Shown one piece after another: positions 34,541-44,400 of a stretch of DNA of 64,000 bases. The stretch's first letter is position 1; each line of letters opens with the position of its first letter. A program made the translations under genes and the position numbers. The notes under the pieces were generated by a model that saw nothing but the letters and a program-made list of their open reading frames with translations, was not told where the DNA came from and searched no databases. Source of the DNA: an uncultured Collinsella sp. (GTDB lineage: Bacteria; Actinomycetota; Coriobacteriia; Coriobacteriales; Coriobacteriaceae); the NCBI GenBank assembly GCA_900540895.1, contig UQHV01000001.1, forward strand, positions 124,001 to 188,000, read 5' to 3'.

Positions 34541-37500
34541 ATGCCTGTTCGAATCTATACCACCAATGCCGGCACGGATTTGAGCGATGCCGAGTCGGCG
34601 TTGCTTGCCGACCTTATTGCCCGCCACGGACGTGCCGTGCTGCTGGCGCCTACGTTTGCCGAGCTCGACCTGTGCCGTCATGATGCGGCGGAAGCCGGGG
34701 TTTCACTAGGTATCGACTACAAGACGCCTACATCGTGGCTTCGCTCGCTTTGGGAGCTTTTGGGCGACGGGCGCGGTTTCGTGGACAACCTGCAACGCCA
34801 GATGCTGTTTTCGGACATGGTAACGCGTCTCGACGATGCCGATTTGCAGCCGCTTTCGCGCAGCCAGGGCACGGTGCGTATGCTTGCGCGCATGGCCCGC
34901 GACGTGCTGCCGGGTGTGGCGGGGACGACGGCCGAGCGATGCCGTGGAAACAATTGCCAGCCTGAGCCAAAAAGCGATGCCGAGGCTCGTGTGTTCGAGC
35001 TTTTGCGCGCATATGCGGACGGTTTGGACCGTCGAGATATGGTCGAGCCCTGCGAGGCGGCCGACATTATGGCCGGTGTCCTGGCCGATAGCCTGCCGGC
35101 GTGCACTCGCGCCGTATGCGTGCGCGATATCACGTCGTTTACGCACGGCCTGCTCGAGCTGCTGTCTGCCGTGGCGAACAATGGGGGAGAGGTCGTCGTG
35201 CTGCTTGCCCGCGAGCAGGCGGCGATGCGCGAGGAGCTTGCCGTGGCATTTGATGCCCGCGGTGTGCTGTTTGAGGTCGCGCCGCTGGGGGAGGACGCCG
35301 TCGCGTCTGATGCCGCTTGCGGGACCGCCGCTCAGCCTGCCTTTATTGAGGTCGCCGGCCCCCATGCCCGTGCTCATGTCTATGCGGACGCCATCGATAA
35401 GTTGGTGAAAGCGTACAAGGAGTCCAAGGCCGATAAAGCCACTGCAACGCCCACCGACCCCGTGCGCGTGCTCGTCGTTTCTGCCCGGGCACCCCAGCTG
35501 TTCGGTGAGCTCGCCTCTCGTCTGGCAGCTCATCATATCGCTGCCGAGACAGTTGAGTTCACGGCGTTTTCCCAGTCCATTGCGGGCAGGCAGTTTGCGG
35601 CGCTTGCCGGCCTGATCGAGCGCATGAAGGCCGCCGATGAGGGCGCGGCGTCAAAGACCGAGTGGTGGCCCGCGCCGGAGCTTACCGACTGGATTTACAG
35701 CCCGCTTTCGGGCGCTGATGCCGTCAATGCCCGTACCTTCGATAAGAATATGCGTCTCTCGCGTAGCAAGACTACCGCGGGCGTTAAGAGTCTGCTTCAG
35801 AGCGTCCAGGGCCAGGTGAGGGGCGCGCGCAGGGCGGCGGGCGACGACAACTGGTTTAAGAACGTACCGTGTGTGGTTTCGGACGTGTTCCAGGCGCTGT
35901 GGCGTGACAGGCCCGTGACGGCGCTTAAGGCCATGCTTGCCGTCGCCGAGGCGTTGCCCGATCGCTCGCTGGGCAGCTTGGATGGCCAAGCCCGTCGCCA
36001 GGCGGAGGTGGCCCTGCTGCGCCACGCCATCGAGATCCTTATGAATGGCGCCCGCGCGCTCGACGTGTCGCAGGCCGCGACCGTATCCGTGCTCGATGGC
36101 ATTCGCACCAAGGTGGACAAGCGTAGCACCGCCTACGATTACGAGACCCACGAGGTTGACCGTGCGCCACGTGCTCAGGTTCGTTTTGCTTCGCTTGCCG
36201 ATGCGGCGGCTCTGCGCCCCGGCAGCTACGATGCCGTGCTGTTTGCCGATGTCGATCTGGACAGCTATCCGCTCTCGCACGAGGAGGGGCCGCTGGCCAC
36301 GCTGACGGCGAGCCTTGGTCGCGAGGGCGTGACGCTTGAGCCCGCGGCCTTGCTGCGCGCGCGCTTTGGCCACGCGATGCAGGCGGCACGCGGCCCGGTT
36401 GCGCTTGCCCGGGTGGCGCACGATCGCCAGGCGCGCGAGTGCTATCCGGCTGCCGTGTGGACCGAGTTGCGGGCGCATGCAGAGGCCGCTGACAACGCTA
36501 AGGCCGCTGGCACCGACAAAGCGAAGTGCGTGGGTGAGGGCGATATCGTAAGGGACTTCGATCCCGCGGCAGGCGAAGGTCTCAAGCGCGAGCGCGTGAC
36601 CTGTGAAGCCCCTCAGCATCTGAGCGCCGAGGCCGTGCCGTATTTGGTCCTGCGTCGTCGCGATGGCGAGGGCGAGGACGCGCCACTCGTGCCGCGCCTG
36701 ACGTCCGCCTCGCAGATTGAGGCCTATTCCACCTGCCCGCTGTGCTGGTTCGTCTCGTATCGCGTCAAACCTCAGTCCATCGATGCGGGCTTTGGCAACA
36801 TGGAGAAGGGCAACTTTGTCCATGACGTGCTGGAGCACTTGCATGCACGTCTTCCGCAGGAGGGCATGGAGCGCGTGACGCCCATGAATCTGCCGCGCGC
36901 GAAGGAGCTGCTGCACGAGGTCTTTGCCGAGACCCTGGCCGAGCACGCCGGCAAGCGCGGTACCGAGGGCCCGCTGGTGCCGCTCTCTCCAGTGGAGGAG
37001 CGCCAGGTGGCCGAGATCTTGCCGCAACTGGAGGGCGTGCTCGCCTACGAGTCCGAGGCGCTCGCGCCCTTCGCGCCGCGCTACCTGGAGTTTGCGTTCA
37101 ACGAGCTCCAGGTCGAGTATGCCGGCTGGCCGCTCGGCGGGCGCATCGACCGCGTGGATGTGGACGCCGAGAACCGCGCTGTGGTGATTGACTACAAGCA
37201 TCGTTCGGGTGTCGAGGAGTTTAAGCTCGCCGACCCCACGGTGCGCGACGAGGAGTCGGGCGAGGCCCCCATCGACGATCCGCGCTGGCTGCCGCCCCAT
37301 ACCCAGACACTCATCTACGCGCAGGCCATGCGCCGGGCGCTGGGTCTAGATGCCCGTGCGGCGCTCTATTTTTCGACCAAGGGCGGCAAGCCCGCACTGC
37401 GTGGTGCCGCAAGTGCCGAGTTGCTCGAGGAAGAGCGCGGCGACGGCCGCATTCCGGGCCTCAAGAAGGGCTTTCCGGGCGAGGGCGGCAACATGGACTT

Positions 37501-37657
37501 CGATGCGCTGCTCGACCGCGTGGAGACCGGCATTGCCGAGCGCCTGCGCGAGCTCGAGGCGGGCAACGTTGCCGCTGTCGACCCAACGTCGGCTCAGGCC
37601 GCGCATGCGCGCTGCTCGTATAACCACGAAGGAACGTTTGTAAGGAGGGACGTGTAG
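34541..37657 (+). CDS. addB: AddB-like PD-(D/E)XK nuclease/helicase-fold subunit
   Basis: A 1038-residue protein taken as the AddB partner of the AddA helicase encoded 3 bases downstream. The N-terminal two thirds have the weakly conserved inactivated-helicase fold of AddB. The C-terminal quarter contains a RecB-type nuclease: SASQIEAYSTCPLCWFVSY, GNFVHDVLEHL, GGRIDRVDVD and VVIDYKHRS. AddAB processes double-strand breaks to 3' tails for RecA. The Fe-S cysteines of classical AddB are only partly matched (TCPLC, and a single C in ARCSYNHEG near the end), so the cluster may be altered or absent. GGAGG precedes the ATG. Confidence 0.85.
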   Translation: MPVRIYTTNAGTDLSDAESALLADLIARHGRAVLLAPTFAELDLCRHDAAEAGVSLGIDYKTPTSWLRSLWELLGDGRGFVDNLQRQMLFSDMVTRLDDADLQPLSRSQGTVRMLARMARDVLPGVAGTTAERCRGNNCQPEPKSDAEARVFELLRAYADGLDRRDMVEPCEAADIMAGVLADSLPACTRAVCVRDITSFTHGLLELLSAVANNGGEVVVLLAREQAAMREELAVAFDARGVLFEVAPLGEDAVASDAACGTAAQPAFIEVAGPHARAHVYADAIDKLVKAYKESKADKATATPTDPVRVLVVSARAPQLFGELASRLAAHHIAAETVEFTAFSQSIAGRQFAALAGLIERMKAADEGAASKTEWWPAPELTDWIYSPLSGADAVNARTFDKNMRLSRSKTTAGVKSLLQSVQGQVRGARRAAGDDNWFKNVPCVVSDVFQALWRDRPVTALKAMLAVAEALPDRSLGSLDGQARRQAEVALLRHAIEILMNGARALDVSQAATVSVLDGIRTKVDKRSTAYDYETHEVDRAPRAQVRFASLADAAALRPGSYDAVLFADVDLDSYPLSHEEGPLATLTASLGREGVTLEPAALLRARFGHAMQAARGPVALARVAHDRQARECYPAAVWTELRAHAEAADNAKAAGTDKAKCVGEGDIVRDFDPAAGEGLKRERVTCEAPQHLSAEAVPYLVLRRRDGEGEDAPLVPRLTSASQIEAYSTCPLCWFVSYRVKPQSIDAGFGNMEKGNFVHDVLEHLHARLPQEGMERVTPMNLPRAKELLHEVFAETLAEHAGKRGTEGPLVPLSPVEERQVAEILPQLEGVLAYESEALAPFAPRYLEFAFNELQVEYAGWPLGGRIDRVDVDAENRAVVIDYKHRSGVEEFKLADPTVRDEESGEAPIDDPRWLPPHTQTLIYAQAMRRALGLDARAALYFSTKGGKPALRGAASAELLEEERGDGRIPGLKKGFPGEGGNMDFDALLDRVETGIAERLRELEAGNVAAVDPTSAQAAHARCSYNHEGTFVRRDV

Positions 37658-37660
37658 ACC

Positions 37661-40600
37661 ATGGATCTTTCGACCTTGATGCCGCAACAGCTGCAAGTCG
37701 TCAAAACGCTCGACCGCCCGCTGTTCGTCTCGGCGGGTGCCGGCTCGGGCAAGACCTTTACCCTCACGCGCCGCATCGTCTATGCGCTCTCGCCCGAATC
37801 CGGTCCGTTTGTCGAGCATCTGGACCAGGTGCTCGCCATTACCTTTACCAAAGACGCCGCGGCCGAGATTCGCGACCGTGTGCGCCGTGCGCTTATCGAA
37901 GAGGGCATGGACGAGGAAGCGCTGACCGTCGACGACGCTTGGATCTCGACCATCCACGGCATGTGCTCGCGTATCCTGCGCGCGCACGCGCTGGAGCTGG
38001 GCATCGATCCTGAGTTCACGGTGCTCACCGATACCGATGAGCTTATGGATCAGGCTGTCGAGCATGTGCTGGGGCGCGCGACGGCGCCCGATGCCGCGCC
38101 CGAGCTTGCCGCCTCGCTTAAGGCCCTCTACGCTTGGTATCCCATGGCGGGCGAGGGCGGGCCGTTTGGCGCCGGTACCACCATCAAAGGCCTGGTGCGC
38201 GACCTGTTGGAGCTATCGAGCCAGCTGCCGGGCGGCATGGACGATGTGTGCGTGGCGCGCGGCCAGGCCGACACCTCGGCGCTTGCCGATGCCTATCGTG
38301 CGGCGCTGGGCGCAAGCAGGGCCACGACCGAGAAAGCGCAGGCGGCACTCGACGCCATCGACGCGTTTGAGGCGAGCGGCAAAACCATGGAGGATGCGGC
38401 GCGACTCATGATGTCGTGCAGCATGCCGCGCGCGAGCAAGGCGTTTCCTAAGGAGCAGGTGGAGCTACTTAAGGCCGAGGCGGCTGATGCGTTTATCAAT
38501 ATCGTGCTTGCCTGCGGCGGTTCGGCGCTCGATGCGCTGGTGGGGCTCGCCCGTGCCGTAGAGGCGGAGTACCGTGCGCTCAAGGCCGGCCAGTCCGCGC
38601 TCGATAACAACGACCTGCTGCGCATGGCGTACGAGGCGCTGCGCGACTACCCGGCTATTCGAGCTGCCTATGAGGGCCGCTTTAAGATGGTCATGGTCGA
38701 CGAGTTTCAGGATACCGACCAGATGCAGGTTGATCTGATTCGCTATCTGACGGGTGCGGGCGAGCGCGCGCTGTGCACCGTGGGCGATGCACAGCAGTCG
38801 ATCTACCGCTTCCGAGGCGCCGAGGTCGAGGTGTTCCGTCGTCAAGAGCGCAAGGTGGGCTCCTCTGCTGCGCCCGAGGTGACTGCCGTGGCCGACGCCC
38901 CTGCTGGCGAGCTCGTTAAACTCGTGCGCAACTTCCGCAGCCATGACGAGGTGCTGCGTTACGTAGCACGCGTCTTCGACGGCGATACCGGTGGTTTGAT
39001 GCAGGGGTTCTTGGATCTTGAGCCGAGTGACGATCGCGAGGACAAGCTCAAGGCAAAGGCTTCGCGCCGCCAGGCGCTGTTCGTTGCCGGCGGCAGCACC
39101 CAGGAGCGAACGCAGGCGAAAGCCCGTGCGATTGCGGAGCGGTTCCAAGCGCTCGTCAAAGCGGGGCAGCCCCAGGGCAGCATGGTCCTGTTGCTGGGCC
39201 GCATGACCAACGCCGATATCTATGCGCAGGCCTTCCGCGACCAAGGGCTCGACTGCGTGATCGCAGGCGGCTCGGTCTTTGCCCAGGCAGCCGAAGTACA
39301 GACGGTGCGCGCCCTGGTGTGCGCGCTTGCCAATCCGGCCGATACGGCGCAGGGTCTTATGCCGCTGCTGGCCTCGCCGATGTTTGCACTCGGCGCCCAG
39401 GAGTTCCTGGCGCTGGCGACCAAGCTCGATAGCGAGACGGGGGAGACCTCGCGCCGGAATATCGATGTGGGCATCATGAGCGATTCCGATGTGCCGGGTT
39501 TGCAAAACCTGCCGCTCGTGACGCGTGCCCGCGAGGTGCTGCGCTATGCACTGCGTCGCGTGGGGCGCGATTCGTTCGCCGCCATCGCGCGCGACGTGGT
39601 CAATGCTTCCGGGTGGTTCGTGCGTCTGGCGCGGCGCGGCCCCGAGGGTAAGGCCATTGCCGCCAACGTGCTCAAGGCGCTCGACGCCGTGGCCGAGGCA
39701 GAGGCCGAGCTCGGCAATTCTCCGCGCTCCATCGCGCTCGCCTTCGACCGCTTCTTGGCGGGCAAGGAGGCTCCGGGTGCCCTCAACGAGGAGGGCGACG
39801 GCGCGGTACGCATCATGACCGTGCATGCGTCCAAGGGTCTGGAGTATCCGGTCGTAGCGGTTGCCGAGTGTTTTGGCGTGCGCAAATCGTCCGGTGCGGC
39901 ACAGATGGGTCGCGTCGAGGGCGGGGCGCAGGTCGTGGCACTGCCGGCACGCTTCGACGGCGTTAAGCTCGCCGACGGTACCTTTGTGAAGGGCGACGAC
40001 GTCAAAAAGCAGTTTGAGCACGCGTTTAAGGGCAAGGGCACGTCGCTGTGGCTGCCGCCGGAGCTCATGGAGGACGTCTGTGCGACGGGTTCTCCCGCCG
40101 AGGCATTTGCTCGCCTGCGCAACGATGACCTGCGGCTTTCGCTCGAGGAACGGGCCCGCTTGCTCTACGTTGCCATGACGCGTGCGGGCGAGCTGGTGAT
40201 CTTGGCGATGGATGCCGGCGTGAGCCGCGGCAAGGTGACGGCGCCGACCTTTGACGTCGAGACCGATCTGACCTACGACGTGCTGCGCCGCATCCTGCCG
40301 ACCGACAGTCTGGACATGCCGCAGCTCGATAGCGACCGTTTGGTGTTCGACAACTCCAAGCCGGGCGACTACGAGCTTATCTCGCTGGCGGACTTTACGT
40401 TTGGCGAGCAGGCGTTTGAGGCTAACGCTTCGCTGGATGCCGAGGGCAGGCTTGTTCGCGGCGATGTCGATGTCGCTGATAATGTTGCGCACTCAACTGT
40501 GCCCGGTCCTGCCGACCCCGAGCCCGATTCGTTTGAGCTCGTGTATCCCCAGGCAGTGGGCGTGCGCATGGGCATCTGCCCGTATCCGATGCGTGATTCG

Positions 40601-41287
40601 TATAGCTACTCGTCAATCGCCGCGGCGCTCCATGCCGAGGCGGAAGACCGTGCCGCCGAGGCTCGTGTTCCCATGGACGAGTCCGGCGATGATGCAGAGT
40701 CGGATGGCTCGGAGATGGCCGATGCAGACGTGGCTGCTGTCGAGCCTGCCGGCAATCCCATGGCCTTGGGTTCGGCCTTCCACGCCGCCTGCCAGTGGCT
40801 CATCGAGATGGGTGCCGATGCATTGCCCGCTGAGCGTGCCGACGCCCTGGCTCGCCTGTGGCACCTGACGCCGGAGCAGCGCGGGCGCTTCGATGTCGCC
40901 CTGGACCGCTGGCTTAAGTCGGCTGTTCGTGCCGACCTGCTCGCGTGGCCGTGCGTTCGCGCCGAGGTGCCGTTCTTTTCACTGGGCTGCGAGGACGAGG
41001 ACATCGCTCGCTACGGTGCTTATGCCGAGGGCGCCATCGACGCTTTGGCGACGAACCCGGCGGATTCGTCATGCGCGCTGGTCATCGACTACAAGACGGG
41101 CGGCGCGCCGGACGAGACGCCGGAACAGCTGCAGGAGAAGCACGCCCTGCAGGCGCGCGTCTACGCCGACGTTCTGCGCAAGGCGGGCTTTGAGGCTGTG
41201 ACCGTCAAGTTCGTTCGCGTGGAGCAGGCGAATCCAGCCATCTTCGTCGAACCCGCCGAGCCCCAAGTAGTCACCTACAACTTCTAG
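37661..41287 (+). CDS. addA: AddA-like UvrD/Rep-type helicase-nuclease
   Basis: A 1208-residue superfamily 1A helicase with a C-terminal nuclease. Walker A SAGAGSGKTFTLTRR, motif Ia ITFTKDAAAEI, Walker B MVDEFQDTD, motif III GDAQQSIYRFRGA, motif V TVHASKGLEYP, motif VI YVAMTRAGE, and a RecB-type nuclease ending in VIDYKTGG are intact. Acting with AddB it unwinds and resects broken DNA. AAGGAGGGA in the end of addB provides the ribosome site. An acidic, low-complexity insertion (around DESGDDAESDGSE) lies just before the nuclease domain. Confidence 0.93.
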   Translation: MDLSTLMPQQLQVVKTLDRPLFVSAGAGSGKTFTLTRRIVYALSPESGPFVEHLDQVLAITFTKDAAAEIRDRVRRALIEEGMDEEALTVDDAWISTIHGMCSRILRAHALELGIDPEFTVLTDTDELMDQAVEHVLGRATAPDAAPELAASLKALYAWYPMAGEGGPFGAGTTIKGLVRDLLELSSQLPGGMDDVCVARGQADTSALADAYRAALGASRATTEKAQAALDAIDAFEASGKTMEDAARLMMSCSMPRASKAFPKEQVELLKAEAADAFINIVLACGGSALDALVGLARAVEAEYRALKAGQSALDNNDLLRMAYEALRDYPAIRAAYEGRFKMVMVDEFQDTDQMQVDLIRYLTGAGERALCTVGDAQQSIYRFRGAEVEVFRRQERKVGSSAAPEVTAVADAPAGELVKLVRNFRSHDEVLRYVARVFDGDTGGLMQGFLDLEPSDDREDKLKAKASRRQALFVAGGSTQERTQAKARAIAERFQALVKAGQPQGSMVLLLGRMTNADIYAQAFRDQGLDCVIAGGSVFAQAAEVQTVRALVCALANPADTAQGLMPLLASPMFALGAQEFLALATKLDSETGETSRRNIDVGIMSDSDVPGLQNLPLVTRAREVLRYALRRVGRDSFAAIARDVVNASGWFVRLARRGPEGKAIAANVLKALDAVAEAEAELGNSPRSIALAFDRFLAGKEAPGALNEEGDGAVRIMTVHASKGLEYPVVAVAECFGVRKSSGAAQMGRVEGGAQVVALPARFDGVKLADGTFVKGDDVKKQFEHAFKGKGTSLWLPPELMEDVCATGSPAEAFARLRNDDLRLSLEERARLLYVAMTRAGELVILAMDAGVSRGKVTAPTFDVETDLTYDVLRRILPTDSLDMPQLDSDRLVFDNSKPGDYELISLADFTFGEQAFEANASLDAEGRLVRGDVDVADNVAHSTVPGPADPEPDSFELVYPQAVGVRMGICPYPMRDSYSYSSIAAALHAEAEDRAAEARVPMDESGDDAESDGSEMADADVAAVEPAGNPMALGSAFHAACQWLIEMGADALPAERADALARLWHLTPEQRGRFDVALDRWLKSAVRADLLAWPCVRAEVPFFSLGCEDEDIARYGAYAEGAIDALATNPADSSCALVIDYKTGGAPDETPEQLQEKHALQARVYADVLRKAGFEAVTVKFVRVEQANPAIFVEPAEPQVVTYNF

Positions 41288-41298
41288 TCCTCAGATAA

Positions 41299-41363
41299 CT
41301 TGCGGTGGAATAGTTCCTGCATTGCGGCCCAGGTGGCCCAAGCGGGAACTATTCCACCGCAAC
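41299..41363 (+). repeat. Family 2 variant palindrome after addA
   Basis: TTGCGGTGGAATAGTTCC and GGAACTATTCCACCGCAA are perfect 18-base arms around a 26-base loop that itself has a GGCC/GGCC pair. The outer arm matches the other family 2 elements (TTGCGGTGRAATA); the inner arm differs (GTTCC instead of GGGAC). It lies 12 bases after the addA stop. Confidence 0.9.
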
Positions 41364-41463
41364 TGCAAGAGGAGCCGTGTGGGTTTGGCTAGGTTCGGGT
41401 GCCGTCCGCGCCGTGCGGTAAAATCGTTCAGTCAGAACACGAACCCGCATCGGAGCTCATCAC

Positions 41464-44400
41464 ATGGCATTCGTCCATCTGCACAACCACACTGTCTTTT
41501 CCATGCTCGACGGCGCAACCCGTATCCAGGATATGGTCAACCGTGCCGTTGAGCTGGGCATGCCCGCCGTGGCCATTACCGACCACGGCTACATGTATGG
41601 CGTGCCCGACCTGGCGCTGGCCTGCGACGCCGTCAACCACAACACGCCCGAGTACAAAACCTGGAGCCACGACAAGGCCTTCTTGGAAAAGGACCGTCGT
41701 GACGAGCTGGTGGAGCCCGATCCCGAGGAAAACCCGCGCGAGCATGCCCAGTATGTGAAGGACATGGCCATGTGGGACGAGAAGGGCAATATCGACGAGC
41801 TCAAGCCGCCCCTGGTCATCAAACCCATCTTTGGCTGCGAGGTCTACTTTACGCCGGACGAGACGCTCGCCCGCGACCACAAGCCCGAGCTCTACCACAT
41901 GATTCTTCTGGCCAAGGACCAGGAGGGCTATGTCAACCTGATGCAGACGGTTTCCGAGGCCGCCGTGCAGGGCTTTTACTACAAGCCGCGCGTGACGCTC
42001 GACAACCTGCGCCGCCACGCCAAGGGCATGATCTGCACGAGCGCCTGCATCGCGGGCATCATCCCCAAATACATCGACCGCGGCGACATGGAAGGCGCCA
42101 TCAAGTGGGCCGAAACCTTCCGCGACACCTTCGATCCCGGCGACTTCTATATCGAGATTCAGGAACACGGCATTACCACCGATAATGGCCTGACCGACGA
42201 GCAGATGGACCGTACGCTCATCGACATCGCCAAACAGGTGGGCGTCAAGGTCATCGCTACCAACGACTTTCACTACCTGCGCCGCGAGGACGCGCCCGTG
42301 CAGGACGTCATCATGTGCATCGGCATGAACGCCAAGGTCGACGACCCCAACCGCATGCGCATGACCGGCTCGGAGTTTTATATGAAGACCGAGGAGGAGA
42401 TGCGGGCGATGTTCCCGTATTGCCCCGAGGCCTGTGACAACACGCTCGAGATTGCCGACAAGTGCTACGTGGAACTGGACTGGGACTCCATCATCCTGCC
42501 GCGCTTCCCGTTGCTCGATCCCGGCGAGACGCACGAGAGCCAGTTCCGCCGCGAGTGCGAGAAGGGCCTGCGCCAGCACTACGGTGACGACTGGGCCACG
42601 CGCGAGATCGGCGGCGTCAACATCAAAGAGCGCTTTGAGTACGAATACAAGGTCATCTGCGACAAGGGCTTTGCCGCCTACTTTTTGATCGTCGCCGAGT
42701 ACGTGCAATGGGCTAAGGACAACGGCATCGGCGTCGGCCCCGGCCGTGGCTCGGCCGCCGGCGCTATCGTCGCCTACGCCATGAACATCACCGCGTTTGA
42801 CCCGCTCGAGAACGGCCTGATGTTCGAGAGGTTCCTGTCCCCGCAGCGTACCGAGATGCCCGATATCGATATGGACTTCGACGATGAGCGGCGCCTCGAG
42901 GTCGTGGAGCACGTTCGCCAGCTCTACGGCCCCGAGAAGGTCACCCACGTCATCACCTACTCGACCATTAAGGCCAAGCAGGCCATCAACGACGCCGCGC
43001 GCGTCCTGGACTACCCGGTCTACATGGGCCAGCGCCTGTCCAAGATGGTCTCGAGCGACCCCAAGGTCAAGCTCAAGCAGGTGCTCGAAAAACAACCCGG
43101 CAAAGAGGATCTGTTTAACCCCGACTTTGCCGAGGCCTATAAAAAGGACGACGACGCCCGCCGCATCATCGACACGGCGCTCTCGATTGAGGGCCTCACC
43201 CGTGGCGAGGGCGTGCACGCGTGCGCCGTTCTGATCTGCCGCGACCCCGTCAACGAGCATGTGCCCACCAAGCTCGACACCAAGGGCGGCGTCGAGATTA
43301 CCCAGTACGAGGGCCATACCGTTGCCGACATGGGCCTGCTCAAGATGGACTTCCTGGGCCTGCGCACGCTGACGGTTATCTCCAAGGCTAAGGCAAACAT
43401 CAAGAAGAACTTCGGCATCGACATCAAAGAGGAAGAGATTCCCTTTGACGATCCCGAGATCTTTAAGCTCATGGGCTCCGGCCACACCGCCGGCGTCTTC
43501 CAGGTCGAGTCCGCCGGCATGACGGCCACGATCAAGAACATGAAACCCACCGAATACAAGCACGTCGTGGCATTGATCGCTCTGTACCGCCCGGGCCCGC
43601 TGGGCGCCGGCATGGTTTCGTCCTACATCAACCGTATGAACGGCAAGGAGCCGGCCGTCTCCTACGACGACCGCCTGGACGACATCCTGGGCGAAACCTA
43701 CGGCACCATGGTCTACCAGGAGCAGGTTATGCTCATCTCCGTCGAGATGTGCGGCTTCTCCAAGGGCGAATCGGACTCGCGTATCCGTAAGCCCGTGGCT
43801 AAGAAAAAGATCAAGCTGCTCACGTCGACGGTGCTCCACTGGGAGGATGGCTCGGACGAGACCACCTACGACCACTGGATGAACGGTGCTATCAAGAACA
43901 ACTACACGCGCGAGGTCGCCCAGAAGATTTGGGACGATGTTCTCGAGTTCGCGTCTTACGCCTTTAACAAGTCGCACTCCGCCGGCTACGCCATCCTGGT
44001 TATGCAGACGGCGTGGCTCAAGGCGCACTATCCGCACGAGTACATGGCGGCCGTTCTGACGTCCTACACGGGCAAGACCGACAAGATCGTTCATTACGTC
44101 TCGGCGTGCCGCCACGACGGCATCCCCGTGCTGTCGCCAGATGTCAACGAGTCCGGTACCGAGTTCACGGCTACCAAGGAGGGCGTGCGCTTTGGTCTGG
44201 CCGGCATCCGCGGCGTGGGCACTGGCGTGGCGCAGGCGATTATCGCCGAGCGTGAGGCGGGCGGCCCGTTTAAGACGCTGCACGACTTTGTCGAGCGCGT
44301 GGACTCGAGCCAGGCCAACCGTCGCGTGATCGAATCGCTCATCAAGGCAGGCGCCTTCGACTCCACGGGGTATCCGCGTCGCCAGATGATGCACTTTGTG

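Noticed and set aside
34541..41287. RecBCD or AdnAB instead of AddAB
   Set aside because: There are two proteins, not three; the larger has SF1A helicase plus nuclease and the smaller an AddB-like body with a nuclease. AdnAB cannot be fully excluded because the AddB Fe-S cysteines are incomplete, but only one chain has clear helicase motifs.
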